Source: Sediminispirochaeta sp964394395
Lineage (GTDB): Bacteria > Spirochaetota > Spirochaetia > DSM-16054 > Sediminispirochaetaceae
Reading direction: 5' to 3'
Length of the DNA: 23,521 bases
Assembly (NCBI GenBank): GCA_964394395.1
Contig: CAYMWV010000037.1
Location: 1-23,521 of the forward strand
Each line of letters opens with the position of its first letter. The stretch's first letter is position 1. The position numbers were made by a program, and so were the translations under genes. This document shows positions 1 to 6,816 of this stretch, piece by piece. Below the pieces are notes generated by a model, which did no database searches, had not been told where the DNA came from, and saw only the letters and a list, made by a program, of their open reading frames with translations.

Positions 1-774
1 AGTGGTTCCTACCGCAACAATGGTTCGCCCCTCCTTTTTTGCCCTGTTTATCTGCTTGGCACACGCTTCTGATATTTCGTACTTTTCCCGATGCATTTTG
101 TGCTCTTCTATGGTGTCGCTTCTTACGGGAAGAAAGGTTCCAAGCCCCACATGGAGGGTTACCTTTGCGATTGGAATGGAGCGTTTCTCAATACGATCCA
201 GCATCTCGGGGGTGAAATGAAGTCCTGCGGTAGGAGCGGCCAGGGATCCGCTTTTTTCGGCATAGAGGGTTTGGTAGCGTTCATCATCAAGGGCATTGTC
301 TTCCCGGCGGATGTAGGGAGGTAAGGGCATGTGGCCATATTGGTGAAGGTACTCATCATCAATAGCCTGGGAAAAGCGGATCAACCTGAAGGGCGTTTCA
401 GAAAGCTCTTTTGATTCACAGATAACAGCGGTGATCGATTTCGGGAAGGATAATACTTTTCCCGGCTGCTGCCGTTTCGCCTTTGAAACCATCGCTTTCC
501 ATACTCGTTTATCATCATCCTGTTCTTCCAGAAGGAGTAGTTCAACAGTGCCGCCGCTATTTGATGAGCCATAGATCCGTGCTTTGCGAACCTTTGCATT
601 ATTGAGTACCAACAGGGCATTATCGGGTAAGAGCTCCGGGAAATCCTCTGTGTGGTGGTGACTTATGCTCTTATTCCTCTTCAAGAGGAGAAGTCGGCTT
701 TTTTGTCGCTCCCTGCTTGGGTTTTGAGCAATGAGCTCTTCTGGCAGCTCAAAAGAGAAATCGCTGGTCTTCAA
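1..774 (-). CDS. queA: S-adenosylmethionine:tRNA ribosyltransferase-isomerase (QueA), C-terminus cut by window edge
   Basis: QueA transfers and isomerises the ribosyl group of SAM onto 7-aminomethyl-7-deazaguanine at position 34 of tRNAs, giving epoxyqueuosine. The visible 258 codons read without interruption from a TTG start at 774. They begin KTSDFSFELPEELIAQNPS, the classic QueA N-terminus, and contain SLAAPTAGLHFT and VTLHVGLGTFLPVR, both family signatures. The last visible residues are VGTT; QueA is usually about 340-350 residues, so roughly a quarter lies beyond base 1. The start is TTG because no ATG or GTG fits the conserved N-terminus, and AAGGAA sits 8 bases upstream. The gene overlaps the end of ruvB by 26 bases, which suggests coupled translation. 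The order ruvCAB-queA is common in bacteria. Confidence 0.95.
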   Translation of the reverse strand, partial: MKTSDFSFELPEELIAQNPSRERQKSRLLLLKRNKSISHHHTEDFPELLPDNALLVLNNAKVRKARIYGSSNSGGTVELLLLEEQDDDKRVWKAMVSKAKRQQPGKVLSFPKSITAVICESKELSETPFRLIRFSQAIDDEYLHQYGHMPLPPYIRREDNALDDERYQTLYAEKSGSLAAPTAGLHFTPEMLDRIEKRSIPIAKVTLHVGLGTFLPVRSDTIEEHKMHREKYEISEACAKQINRAKKEGRTIVAVGTT

Positions 775-1819
775 TGGTCCCGTTCCTTTTTCCTGTAGTG
801 CCCGTCTTACCATCGATGCCAAGATGTTCGTAGGCTAAAGGGGTTGCCGTTCTGCCCCGGGGGGTGCGCTGCAAAAAGCCCCGTTGAATCAGGTAGGGCT
901 CATAAAAATCTTCCAGACTCTCTACCGCTTCTCCCACGCTGATTGCCAGGGTCTCTGCCCCCACCGGTCCTCCACCGTACTGCTCGATGATGGTACGGAG
1001 AATTTCCCTGTCGTGGCGCTCAAGACCGTAGCGGTCAATTTCCAGTCTGGCCAAACCTTCTTTGATGATGGCGATGTCCACATCCCCCGAACCAAGGATC
1101 TGGGCAAAATCCCGCATCCTTCTCAGCAGGCGGTTAGCCACCCTGGGAGTACCTCTGGAGCAGATGGAAAGGGCCTGTACTGCCTCTTCACTTATATCAA
1201 CAGCGAGGATCCCCGCAGAGCGGCGGATGATTGATTGCAGGTCCTCCTCGGTATAGAACTCCATCCGCACGGAGATACCGAAACGGGAAAAGAGCGGGCT
1301 CGCCACCTGACCCGCTTTTGTGGTTGCTCCAATGAGAGTGAAAAATGGCAGGGGAATACGAAGGGTTCTGGCTGCCGGTCCCTGGCCAACAATCCAGTCG
1401 ATCTCAAAATCCTCCATGGCGATATAGAGCATTTCTTCCAGAGCAGGCTTGAGGCGATGAATTTCATCTATAAAGAAGATGTTCCCTTCTCCAAGGGTGG
1501 TAAGGATTCCCGCCAGATCCTTCGGTTTCTCAAGTGCCGGAGCGCTGGTGACCTTTAATTCGGCCCCCATCTCGTTGGCCATAATTCCAGCCAGGGTTGT
1601 TTTTCCCAGCCCGGGAGGGCCGGCTAAAAAGAGGTGGTCCAGACTCTCCTTTCTTTGTCTTGCAGCTTCAAGAAATACTGAAAGATTTTTTTTAAGCGGC
1701 CGCTGTCCCTGGAAATCCTCTAATCGCTGGGGGCGGAGCCGGTTTTCAGCTCCATCCTCTTCCCGATATTCCGCACCTGTCAAGGTATTCTCTGTATTGG
1801 TCGGCTCTGCATTATTCAT
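749..1819 (-). CDS. ruvB: Holliday junction branch migration ATPase RuvB
   Basis: RuvB is the hexameric AAA+ motor that drives branch migration with RuvA. The 356-residue protein shows Walker A GPPGLGKT at about 67-74, Walker B FFIDEIH at about 115-121, the GATTKAG sensor region, and the C-terminal winged-helix segment with RGTPRVANRLLRR and YEPYLIQRGFLQRTPRGR. Length is slightly above the usual 330-350 because of about 25 variable N-terminal residues and a short tail after LAYEHLG. That tail overlaps queA. No strong ribosome binding site precedes the ATG; it follows the ruvA stop by 20 bases, so reinitiation is possible. Identification is secure. Confidence 0.98.
   Translation of the reverse strand: MNNAEPTNTENTLTGAEYREEDGAENRLRPQRLEDFQGQRPLKKNLSVFLEAARQRKESLDHLFLAGPPGLGKTTLAGIMANEMGAELKVTSAPALEKPKDLAGILTTLGEGNIFFIDEIHRLKPALEEMLYIAMEDFEIDWIVGQGPAARTLRIPLPFFTLIGATTKAGQVASPLFSRFGISVRMEFYTEEDLQSIIRRSAGILAVDISEEAVQALSICSRGTPRVANRLLRRMRDFAQILGSGDVDIAIIKEGLARLEIDRYGLERHDREILRTIIEQYGGGPVGAETLAISVGEAVESLEDFYEPYLIQRGFLQRTPRGRTATPLAYEHLGIDGKTGTTGKRNGTIEDQRFLF
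783..788 (-). promoter_or_regulatory. Shine-Dalgarno of queA, inside ruvB
   Basis: AAGGAA on the minus strand lies 8 bases before the TTG codon at 774. It lies within the last codons of ruvB and is the evidence for choosing the TTG start of queA. Confidence 0.6.
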
Positions 1820-1839
1820 AATATCTTAACATCATGATA

Positions 1840-2472
1840 TCAGCTGCTCAGCATGATAATACATCTTCTGAACAGCTCTCGTTCAAGCTTCTCCTTATCT
1901 CCATCGTTATCTCCCCATACCGTATCCTCTTCCAGCTGAGTACGTACCGTTTGCAATGCTTTCTCTACCTTCTTTCGATCAAAGCCCATATCGACCAGGG
2001 CGGAGATAATCTCCCGGTCTCTGATATCATCATCTGATAAGACCTGTGACTCTCCGGAAGACTCTTCTGGAGCAAGCTTACCCCGAAGAGCCAAAATGAT
2101 TTTACCGGCACTCTTTTTCCCCACCCCGGGAATGGAACTTAAGGTGTCAAGATCTTCATTCTCAAGGGCTTGGATAAATCGCTTGCTCTCCATACCGGAG
2201 AGTATCCTGATCGCCTGTTTCGGACCAATCCCGGAAACCTTGATCAACTCCCGGAAGAGTGAACGTTCCTGAGAGTGCTCAAAGCCGTAGAGAACCATTG
2301 CATCTTCTCGATGAACCAGGTGAATCAGGATGGTACTATCTTTATCCCGGATGGAGGCGAAGCGAATGGCTGCTCCCGCTGTAGCTTCAATAGACCACTC
2401 TATGGGGCCTGTGGAAAGGTAAAGCGTGTTTCCCTCTCTCTTGTTTACCTTGCCGGTTAAACTTTCGATCAT
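1840..2472 (-). CDS. ruvA: Holliday junction DNA-binding protein RuvA
   Basis: RuvA binds four-way junctions as a tetramer and loads RuvB. The 210-residue protein starts MIESLTGKV, typical of the N-terminal OB fold. It has two helix-hairpin-helix motifs (LIKVSGIGPKQAI and LSSIPGVGKKSAGKIIL, in the 100-155 region), then an acidic flexible linker and a C-terminal RuvB-binding domain (ISALVDMGFDRKKVEKAL). Its ATG overlaps the ruvC stop as ATGA, so translation is probably coupled. Length is normal for the family. Confidence 0.97.
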   Translation of the reverse strand: MIESLTGKVNKREGNTLYLSTGPIEWSIEATAGAAIRFASIRDKDSTILIHLVHREDAMVLYGFEHSQERSLFRELIKVSGIGPKQAIRILSGMESKRFIQALENEDLDTLSSIPGVGKKSAGKIILALRGKLAPEESSGESQVLSDDDIRDREIISALVDMGFDRKKVEKALQTVRTQLEEDTVWGDNDGDKEKLERELFRRCIIMLSS

Positions 2473-2963
2473 CGAATACCCCGTTCTCTTGCATTTTGGT
2501 AAGAAGCGTGGGTTATGGCAGCAGCGAGGGCATCTGCGGCGTGGTCTGGTTCCGGTATCTTTGAGAGACCAAGCATGATCCGAACCATCTCCTGCACCTG
2601 CCGCTTCTCCGCCCTGCCCGTTCCCGTAATAGCCTGCTTAATTACCGGAGGTGAATAGCTTACCGTTTCTATGCCGCTCTTTTCAAGGGATAGGATAAGC
2701 ACTCCCCGGGCGTGAGCCACCGGCAGGGCACTTGTTATATTTTTTGCAAAGTAGAGCTCTTCAATACCACAGCTATCGGGCTTCATCTCCGCAATTATTT
2801 CCACTATTCGGTCATAAATGAGTAGAAGCCTCTTTCCAATATCTTCTTTGGCGCTGGTTCTAACCGAACCGTGCTCTATGTGACGATATCTATTCCCCTC
2901 TGCCTCGATAATGCCCCAGCCGGTATCGGCAATGCCGGGATCAAGGCCGAGAATACGGATCAT
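2469..2963 (-). CDS. ruvC: Crossover junction endodeoxyribonuclease RuvC
   Basis: RuvC resolves Holliday junctions by paired nicks. The 164-residue protein has an RNase H-like fold with D8 in LGLDPGIADTGWG, E68 in CGIEEL and the C-terminal PDHAADALAAAITH with D144; the histidine at 141 sits where some RuvC proteins have an aspartate and others a histidine. FAKN near 72 and GTGRAEKRQVQ near 114 are also family features. Start and stop overlap yebC and ruvA by four bases each (ATGA), a strongly coupled yebC-ruvC-ruvA block. Confidence 0.97.
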   Translation of the reverse strand: MIRILGLDPGIADTGWGIIEAEGNRYRHIEHGSVRTSAKEDIGKRLLLIYDRIVEIIAEMKPDSCGIEELYFAKNITSALPVAHARGVLILSLEKSGIETVSYSPPVIKQAITGTGRAEKRQVQEMVRIMLGLSKIPEPDHAADALAAAITHASYQNARERGIR

Positions 2964-3706
2964 TCCACGTCCGGGTCAAAACCTTCGGGGATATCAAGGT
3001 TGGTTGCTACTGACTGTACATCATCATGGTCATCAATCTTCTCAATAAGCCGGAGCGCCTTTCGGGTTCCATCTTCATCAAGGGTGATGGTAGCATCAGG
3101 AACCTTTGATACCTCCGCCATCTCTTCCTCAAATCCCGCCTCCTGAAGGGCAGAGAGGACCGATTCAAAATCTTCCGGTGTAGTGATGACCTCAATGGTA
3201 TCATCCGATTTTGAGACATCCTCAGCTCCAGCTTCAAGGGCTGCTTCAAAAATCTCCTCTTCCGAGTATGTTGATGCATCGTAGTTGATAATTCCCTTTC
3301 TTTGGAAGAGGTAAGAAACACAGCCCGATTCACCAAGATTTCCGCCCCCCTTGGTGAGGATACTTCTTACATCCGCAGCCGTACGGTTTTTATTATCCGT
3401 CAGGGCATCAATCAGAATGGCTACCCCCCCGGGGCCGTAGGCTTCGTAGGTCAACTCAACGTAATCTACCCCATCGAGGTCCCCGGTTCCTTTTTTGATA
3501 GCCCGGTCCCAGTTATCCTTTGGCATATTGGCTGTCTTCGCTTTGAGCAAGGCGGTTCTTAAGCGGGGATTAGCCTCCGGGTCACCTCCTCCAAGCCTGG
3601 CTGAAACGGTGATCTCTTTAATAATTTTGGTGAATACCTTACCCCGCTTTGCATCAGCGGCACCCTTTTTATGTTTGATGGTTGCCCATTTACTATGGCC
3701 GGACAT
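2960..3706 (-). CDS. yebC: YebC/PmpR-family protein
   Basis: The 248-residue protein begins MSGHSKWATIKHKKGAADA, the diagnostic YebC start, and continues with ARLGGGDPEANPRLRTAL, AYGPGGVAILIDALTDNKN and GCVSYLFQRKG. Members have been described as transcriptional regulators and, more recently, as factors acting on ribosomes stalled at proline-rich stretches; which applies here cannot be told. The ATG at 3706 has AAGGAG 8 bases upstream. The C-terminus overlaps ruvC. A candidate promoter lies in the gap behind hemW, so yebC may head a transcript carrying ruvCAB-queA. Confidence 0.96.
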   Translation of the reverse strand: MSGHSKWATIKHKKGAADAKRGKVFTKIIKEITVSARLGGGDPEANPRLRTALLKAKTANMPKDNWDRAIKKGTGDLDGVDYVELTYEAYGPGGVAILIDALTDNKNRTAADVRSILTKGGGNLGESGCVSYLFQRKGIINYDASTYSEEEIFEAALEAGAEDVSKSDDTIEVITTPEDFESVLSALQEAGFEEEMAEVSKVPDATITLDEDGTRKALRLIEKIDDHDDVQSVATNLDIPEGFDPDVE

Positions 3707-3738
3707 ACATGATTCTCCTTGTCATTCGTATAGCCTCT

Positions 3739-3768
3739 TTTCTATCACGGGGCAAAATGGGCTGTCAA
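3739..3768 (-). promoter_or_regulatory. Candidate sigma70-type promoter for yebC-ruvCAB-queA
   Basis: A perfect TTGACA (3768-3763), which includes the hemW stop codon, is followed after 18 bases by TAGAAA (3744-3739, 4 of 6 matches to TATAAT). It lies about 30 bases upstream of the yebC start. The -10 is mediocre and the spacer is one base long, so this is only a candidate. Confidence 0.35.
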
Positions 3769-4973
3769 GATAAGTGATAGCGATCCAACTCTCTTAAGAG
3801 ATCGATAAGAAATGTATCAAGAATATCCAATCCACAATCGCTTAGTTGGTAAAGGTTCACTCCTCTAAGGGAAGTTGAACAGATGAGAAGGCCCTGATCG
3901 ATGTATCTCCTCAATACAGGAGCCAGTTTTTTCTCCATTTCAGGACCGGGCAGTTTGACTCCGGCCTGATTTCCGGTTAAACGAAAGCGGGTCATCAAAT
4001 ATTCGGTTAAGAGCTGGCCCGAATCAAGCTCCTCCTGCTCAATGGTGCCTTCAGGGGAGCCGGAAAATCTGATAGCCCTCTCCATCGGAGCGTCAGGGGC
4101 GTAAAGGGTTCCCACTGCCCCTCTTCCCAGGCCGATGGAGGATCCCCCTCGCCAATAGGTAAGATTGTGGAGGCTCTCTTCCCCGGGGCGGCTGAAACTG
4201 GATACTTCATAACGGTGGTACCCCCCATCTGCGGCACTTTTTGCTGCCTTTTTAAAACCTTCCTGGTATTCTTTATCTCCCGGGGCAACTCTAAGACCAT
4301 TTTTAATAGCTTCTGATAATGGGGTACCCGCCTCCACTGTTAATTGGTAGATCGAGAGGTGCCCTACTCCCATCTTCGATGCAAGATCAATGAGACCTTG
4401 TACCGATCCATCTTCCTGACCGGGGATTCCGGCGATTATATCGAAGGAGAGACGGCCTTCCCACTGCTTCTCTATCAGATCAAGAGCTCGAAAGATGATT
4501 TCTGAGGAGCTCTCTCTTCCTAACCATTGGAGATCCCGATCTGACAGTGATTGTATTCCCAGGCTGAGTCTATTGATCCCTTTCGATTTCACCAAAGAGA
4601 GAAATTGTGGGCTAATATCCCTTGGATTTGCCTCTATGGTATATTCGGTGGGAAATCCAAACTGTTCATAGGGAAAAAGTTCTTCAAGGAGCTTGCAGTA
4701 GCGCTCGAGTTGATACATATCGATTGAAGAAGGGGTTCCTCCTCCAATGTACCTGTTAGGGATCGCCTCAAGGGGAAAGAGGGAGCTTTGAAGAGCCGCT
4801 TGTCTTTGGATCAGCTCAATCTCATCATCCACCGTAAAAAGGTCTTGCCCCCTTGTACCCCCCATGGGGATGCTGAAGAAGTCGCAATAGGAGCATTTCT
4901 TTCTGCAAAAAGGGATATGAAGGTATAGACTTGCTGACCTATTTGCTGACCTTTCACCGCCGCAGCTATTCAT
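3765..4973 (-). CDS. hemW: HemW-like radical SAM protein (oxygen-independent coproporphyrinogen oxidase family)
   Basis: The 402-residue protein carries the radical SAM cluster motif CxxxCxxC (C23, C27, C30, in CRKKCSYCDF), YIGGGTPSS, EANPRD, INRLSLGIQSLSDRDLQWLGR and DIIAGIPGQ, the standard HemN/HemW blocks. SLYLHIPFCRKKCSYCDFFS and a length near 400 fit HemW rather than HemN. HemW proteins bind heme and are thought to act as heme chaperones; coproporphyrinogen oxidase activity should not be assumed. The C-terminus has the HemN-type winged-helix part. The ATG at 4973 is the first possible start (an in-frame stop precedes it) but lacks a clear ribosome binding site. It follows the lepB-like gene by 27 bases. 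Confidence 0.9.
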   Translation of the reverse strand: MNSCGGERSANRSASLYLHIPFCRKKCSYCDFFSIPMGGTRGQDLFTVDDEIELIQRQAALQSSLFPLEAIPNRYIGGGTPSSIDMYQLERYCKLLEELFPYEQFGFPTEYTIEANPRDISPQFLSLVKSKGINRLSLGIQSLSDRDLQWLGRESSSEIIFRALDLIEKQWEGRLSFDIIAGIPGQEDGSVQGLIDLASKMGVGHLSIYQLTVEAGTPLSEAIKNGLRVAPGDKEYQEGFKKAAKSAADGGYHRYEVSSFSRPGEESLHNLTYWRGGSSIGLGRGAVGTLYAPDAPMERAIRFSGSPEGTIEQEELDSGQLLTEYLMTRFRLTGNQAGVKLPGPEMEKKLAPVLRRYIDQGLLICSTSLRGVNLYQLSDCGLDILDTFLIDLLRELDRYHLS

Positions 4974-5000
4974 CTAATCAATCGCATCTAAACAATGAGC

Positions 5001-5765
5001 TTAAAAGCTTGTAAATGTGGGCCAGTAGCGCACTATTACCTTTCCGATAATATCTTCTCTCTCCACGGGGCCCCATAATCTGCTATCGGTAAGATGGATT
5101 CGTGAATCATTAACAATGAAATATTCCTCTTCCTCCAGCAGAATAGCCTGGCTATTTTTGGAAAAGGGCAAGGGATGATCCCAATCTTCCGGGGGTTCAT
5201 AAGCTGTCAAGCTCTCGGAGATTACCCTCTTTTCGCTGCTCCACTGCTCTTGCCCCGTCTCCTGCCCAGCCTCCATTATTTCAAAAACCCCCTCCCTCAT
5301 CCGTATGCTGTCACCAGGAACGGCAATAATTCTCCCCAGCGCACTATCGGCATCCACCGGAGAAGAGGTAAAGGGCAGCTTCTCTATCTGCTCTCCGGTG
5401 ATAAAAGTGAGAGGAGCTTTAAGAACTTTTTGCCACCAGGAGAGCACTTTTCCTTTTTGCGGTTGATAGATAACCAGATCGCCCCGGTCAGGAGCCATAA
5501 TCTCTGGAAAGCGTTTTGAGTTGGAAAAGGGAATACGGGGACCATACAAGAGTGGGGTGCAGAGGATTCGATCATCTTTTTGCAGTAAATCTCCTGCCGT
5601 TTCGGTTTCAACCCTGTAACTGGAGAGGAAAAACGCTTCAACAGTTAACCGAAGAATAAAGATGATAATAATTATTTTCAAAATCTTTTTAAGGAAGCGA
5701 CGGATTTTACTCTCCGGCCGGTAGCTTTTTCGGTAATAACGAAGGGCTTCTGAACGTCGAGACAT
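5001..5765 (-). CDS. Signal peptidase I-like protein lacking the catalytic dyad
   Basis: This 254-residue S26-family protein is homologous in layout to its upstream neighbour LepB: a basic N-terminus, one membrane segment (about 29-47, ILKIIIIIFILRLTVEAFFL), then the family boxes. In the box where LepB has YQIPSGSM it has YRVETETA, aligned without gaps, so the nucleophilic Ser is Thr56. In the box IKRAVGMEGD it has LGRIIAVPGD, so the general-base Lys is Gly144. The rest of the fold is kept: GDLVIYQP, VPGD, and LTDSRLWGPV near the C-terminus in place of DNSRDARYFGPV. Substitution of both dyad residues suggests it is not a signal peptidase; a scaffold or regulatory partner of LepB, or a relic, is possible. 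ATG at 5765 is preferred over the adjacent GTG at 5768, with AAGGG upstream in the gap behind lepB. Confidence 0.85.
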   Translation of the reverse strand: MSRRSEALRYYRKSYRPESKIRRFLKKILKIIIIIFILRLTVEAFFLSSYRVETETAGDLLQKDDRILCTPLLYGPRIPFSNSKRFPEIMAPDRGDLVIYQPQKGKVLSWWQKVLKAPLTFITGEQIEKLPFTSSPVDADSALGRIIAVPGDSIRMREGVFEIMEAGQETGQEQWSSEKRVISESLTAYEPPEDWDHPLPFSKNSQAILLEEEEYFIVNDSRIHLTDSRLWGPVEREDIIGKVIVRYWPTFTSF

Positions 5766-5778
5766 CACTATTGCCCTT

Positions 5779-6750
5779 TTACCTTATCGGCCCAATTCGA
5801 TTGGCGGGCCAGTACTTGAACATAGCCCTGCCAAGAACCTTCTTGAGCTGCACTGGACCAAAATAGCGGGCATCCCGGGAGTTATCCCGGTTATCACCTA
5901 AAGGAAAGATCCATCCTTCGGGAATATACCAGCCTGTTTCCAGCTTCCGCCAGGTCTCTCCATAACGCTCAATGACCGGATACGCCTGATAGAGCACCTT
6001 TTGGCGCAACTTCATCCATTGATACATATCTGAGGGAGAATCACTAGGGGTAATGCGTTCAGTGAGGGCCGGAGGAACAGCAAGCCCCATGGTGCTGTAT
6101 CCATCAGCCATTCCACTCGCTTCTATGCTCTCATAATCTGATGGGTCGATCATTCTTCTGCTTGGATCGGAAAATCCTGCCAGGGTTCGAAAGGTTGTTT
6201 CCGGGATGTAGTGGTCCATTCCAGGGGGGCGCAGGAGAAGCTCTCCCCTTTCAACCCTCAATCGATCCCCTTCCATACCGACAGCACGCTTAATAAGGAA
6301 ATGGGGCCGGGGATTTCCGGCCGGATCGCTGTCAATATCAACCAGGGAAAAGGTTATCATATAGATAATTCGTTGCAGAATGTCAAAGATCGGTCCTTTG
6401 GAGAGATAAGAGGGGTTTTCAAAGATAATAACCTCGTTTCTTTTCGGTTCAATGGGACTTGGAAGTTTAATTGCCCCGGGGATGAGTTCAGGACCATAGA
6501 TAATCTTGTTGACGAAGATCCTGTCTTTAATCAACAGGGTATCAATCATCGATCCGGATGGGATCTGATAAGCTTGCAGCAGGTACTGGTTGATCAAGAG
6601 TACTACAACTGCCGCCCAGAGAAAGGCTTCAATCCAGTCAATGACCGGATGCTTTTTTGCCTGCTTTTCCCGGATCTTCATCTTTCTTTTCTTACGACGG
6701 ATAAGAACGGATCGGGTTATCTGTTCAACTCTATCAAATAGCTTTTCCAT
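5779..6750 (-). CDS. lepB: Signal peptidase I
   Basis: LepB cleaves signal peptides of exported proteins at the outer face of the cytoplasmic membrane. Counting from ATG at 6750 (323 residues), there is a long basic N-terminus, one membrane segment at about 39-58, the nucleophile Ser67 in IPSGSM, the general base Lys154 in FLIKRAVGMEGD, and GDNRDNSRDARYFGPV from 285. All active-site boxes are intact. About 110 residues lie between the VGMEGD and GDNR boxes, a large insertion in the periplasmic part compared with small Gram-positive enzymes. An in-frame ATG at 6768 would add six residues (MIFFWV), but it would sit inside the candidate promoter and 6 bases from the longest possible start of the divergent gene, so the ATG at 6750 is preferred. 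It heads the minus-strand housekeeping cluster. Confidence 0.95.
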   Translation of the reverse strand: MEKLFDRVEQITRSVLIRRKKRKMKIREKQAKKHPVIDWIEAFLWAAVVVLLINQYLLQAYQIPSGSMIDTLLIKDRIFVNKIIYGPELIPGAIKLPSPIEPKRNEVIIFENPSYLSKGPIFDILQRIIYMITFSLVDIDSDPAGNPRPHFLIKRAVGMEGDRLRVERGELLLRPPGMDHYIPETTFRTLAGFSDPSRRMIDPSDYESIEASGMADGYSTMGLAVPPALTERITPSDSPSDMYQWMKLRQKVLYQAYPVIERYGETWRKLETGWYIPEGWIFPLGDNRDNSRDARYFGPVQLKKVLGRAMFKYWPANRIGPIR

Positions 6751-6758
6751 TACCCAGA

Positions 6759-6787
6759 AAAATATCATGATGAGGTGTCGTTGACAA
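6759..6787 (-). promoter_or_regulatory. Candidate promoter of lepB, sharing its -35 with the divergent promoter
   Basis: On the minus strand TTGTCA (6787-6782) is followed after exactly 17 bases by TATTTT (6764-6759). The predicted transcript start falls within a few bases of the ATG at 6750, which has no visible Shine-Dalgarno. Confidence 0.4.
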
Positions 6788-6809
6788 GCTCCGAAGCGAA
6801 AGATACTCT
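6781..6809 (+). promoter_or_regulatory. Candidate promoter of the PEGA/FGE gene, overlapping the lepB promoter
   Basis: TTGACA (6781-6786) is followed after 17 bases by TACTCT (6804-6809), a weak -10 that keeps only T1, A2 and T6. The predicted start is about 6816, one base before the in-frame ATG at 6817. The -35 overlaps the minus-strand TTGTCA at the shared heptamer TTGACAA. Confidence 0.3.
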
Positions 6810-6816
6810 AATTGCC

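Noticed and set aside
3742..3780. Inverted repeat CTATCAC...GTGATAG (7 bases, 25-base loop) between hemW and yebC
   Set aside because: Too short with too long a loop for a terminator, no T run, and a 7-base repeat at this distance is expected many times by chance in a window this size.
4900..4960. Short direct repeat AGGTCAGCAA in the first codons of hemW, considered as an alternative ribosome binding site
   Set aside because: No ATG, GTG or TTG follows at a suitable distance in the hemW frame before the conserved SLYLHIPF, so the upstream ATG stays the start.
6211..6741. A 176-codon open frame on the plus strand opposite lepB
   Set aside because: It lies wholly antisense to a secure gene, has no recognisable domain and no ribosome binding site; it is a shadow of lepB codon use.
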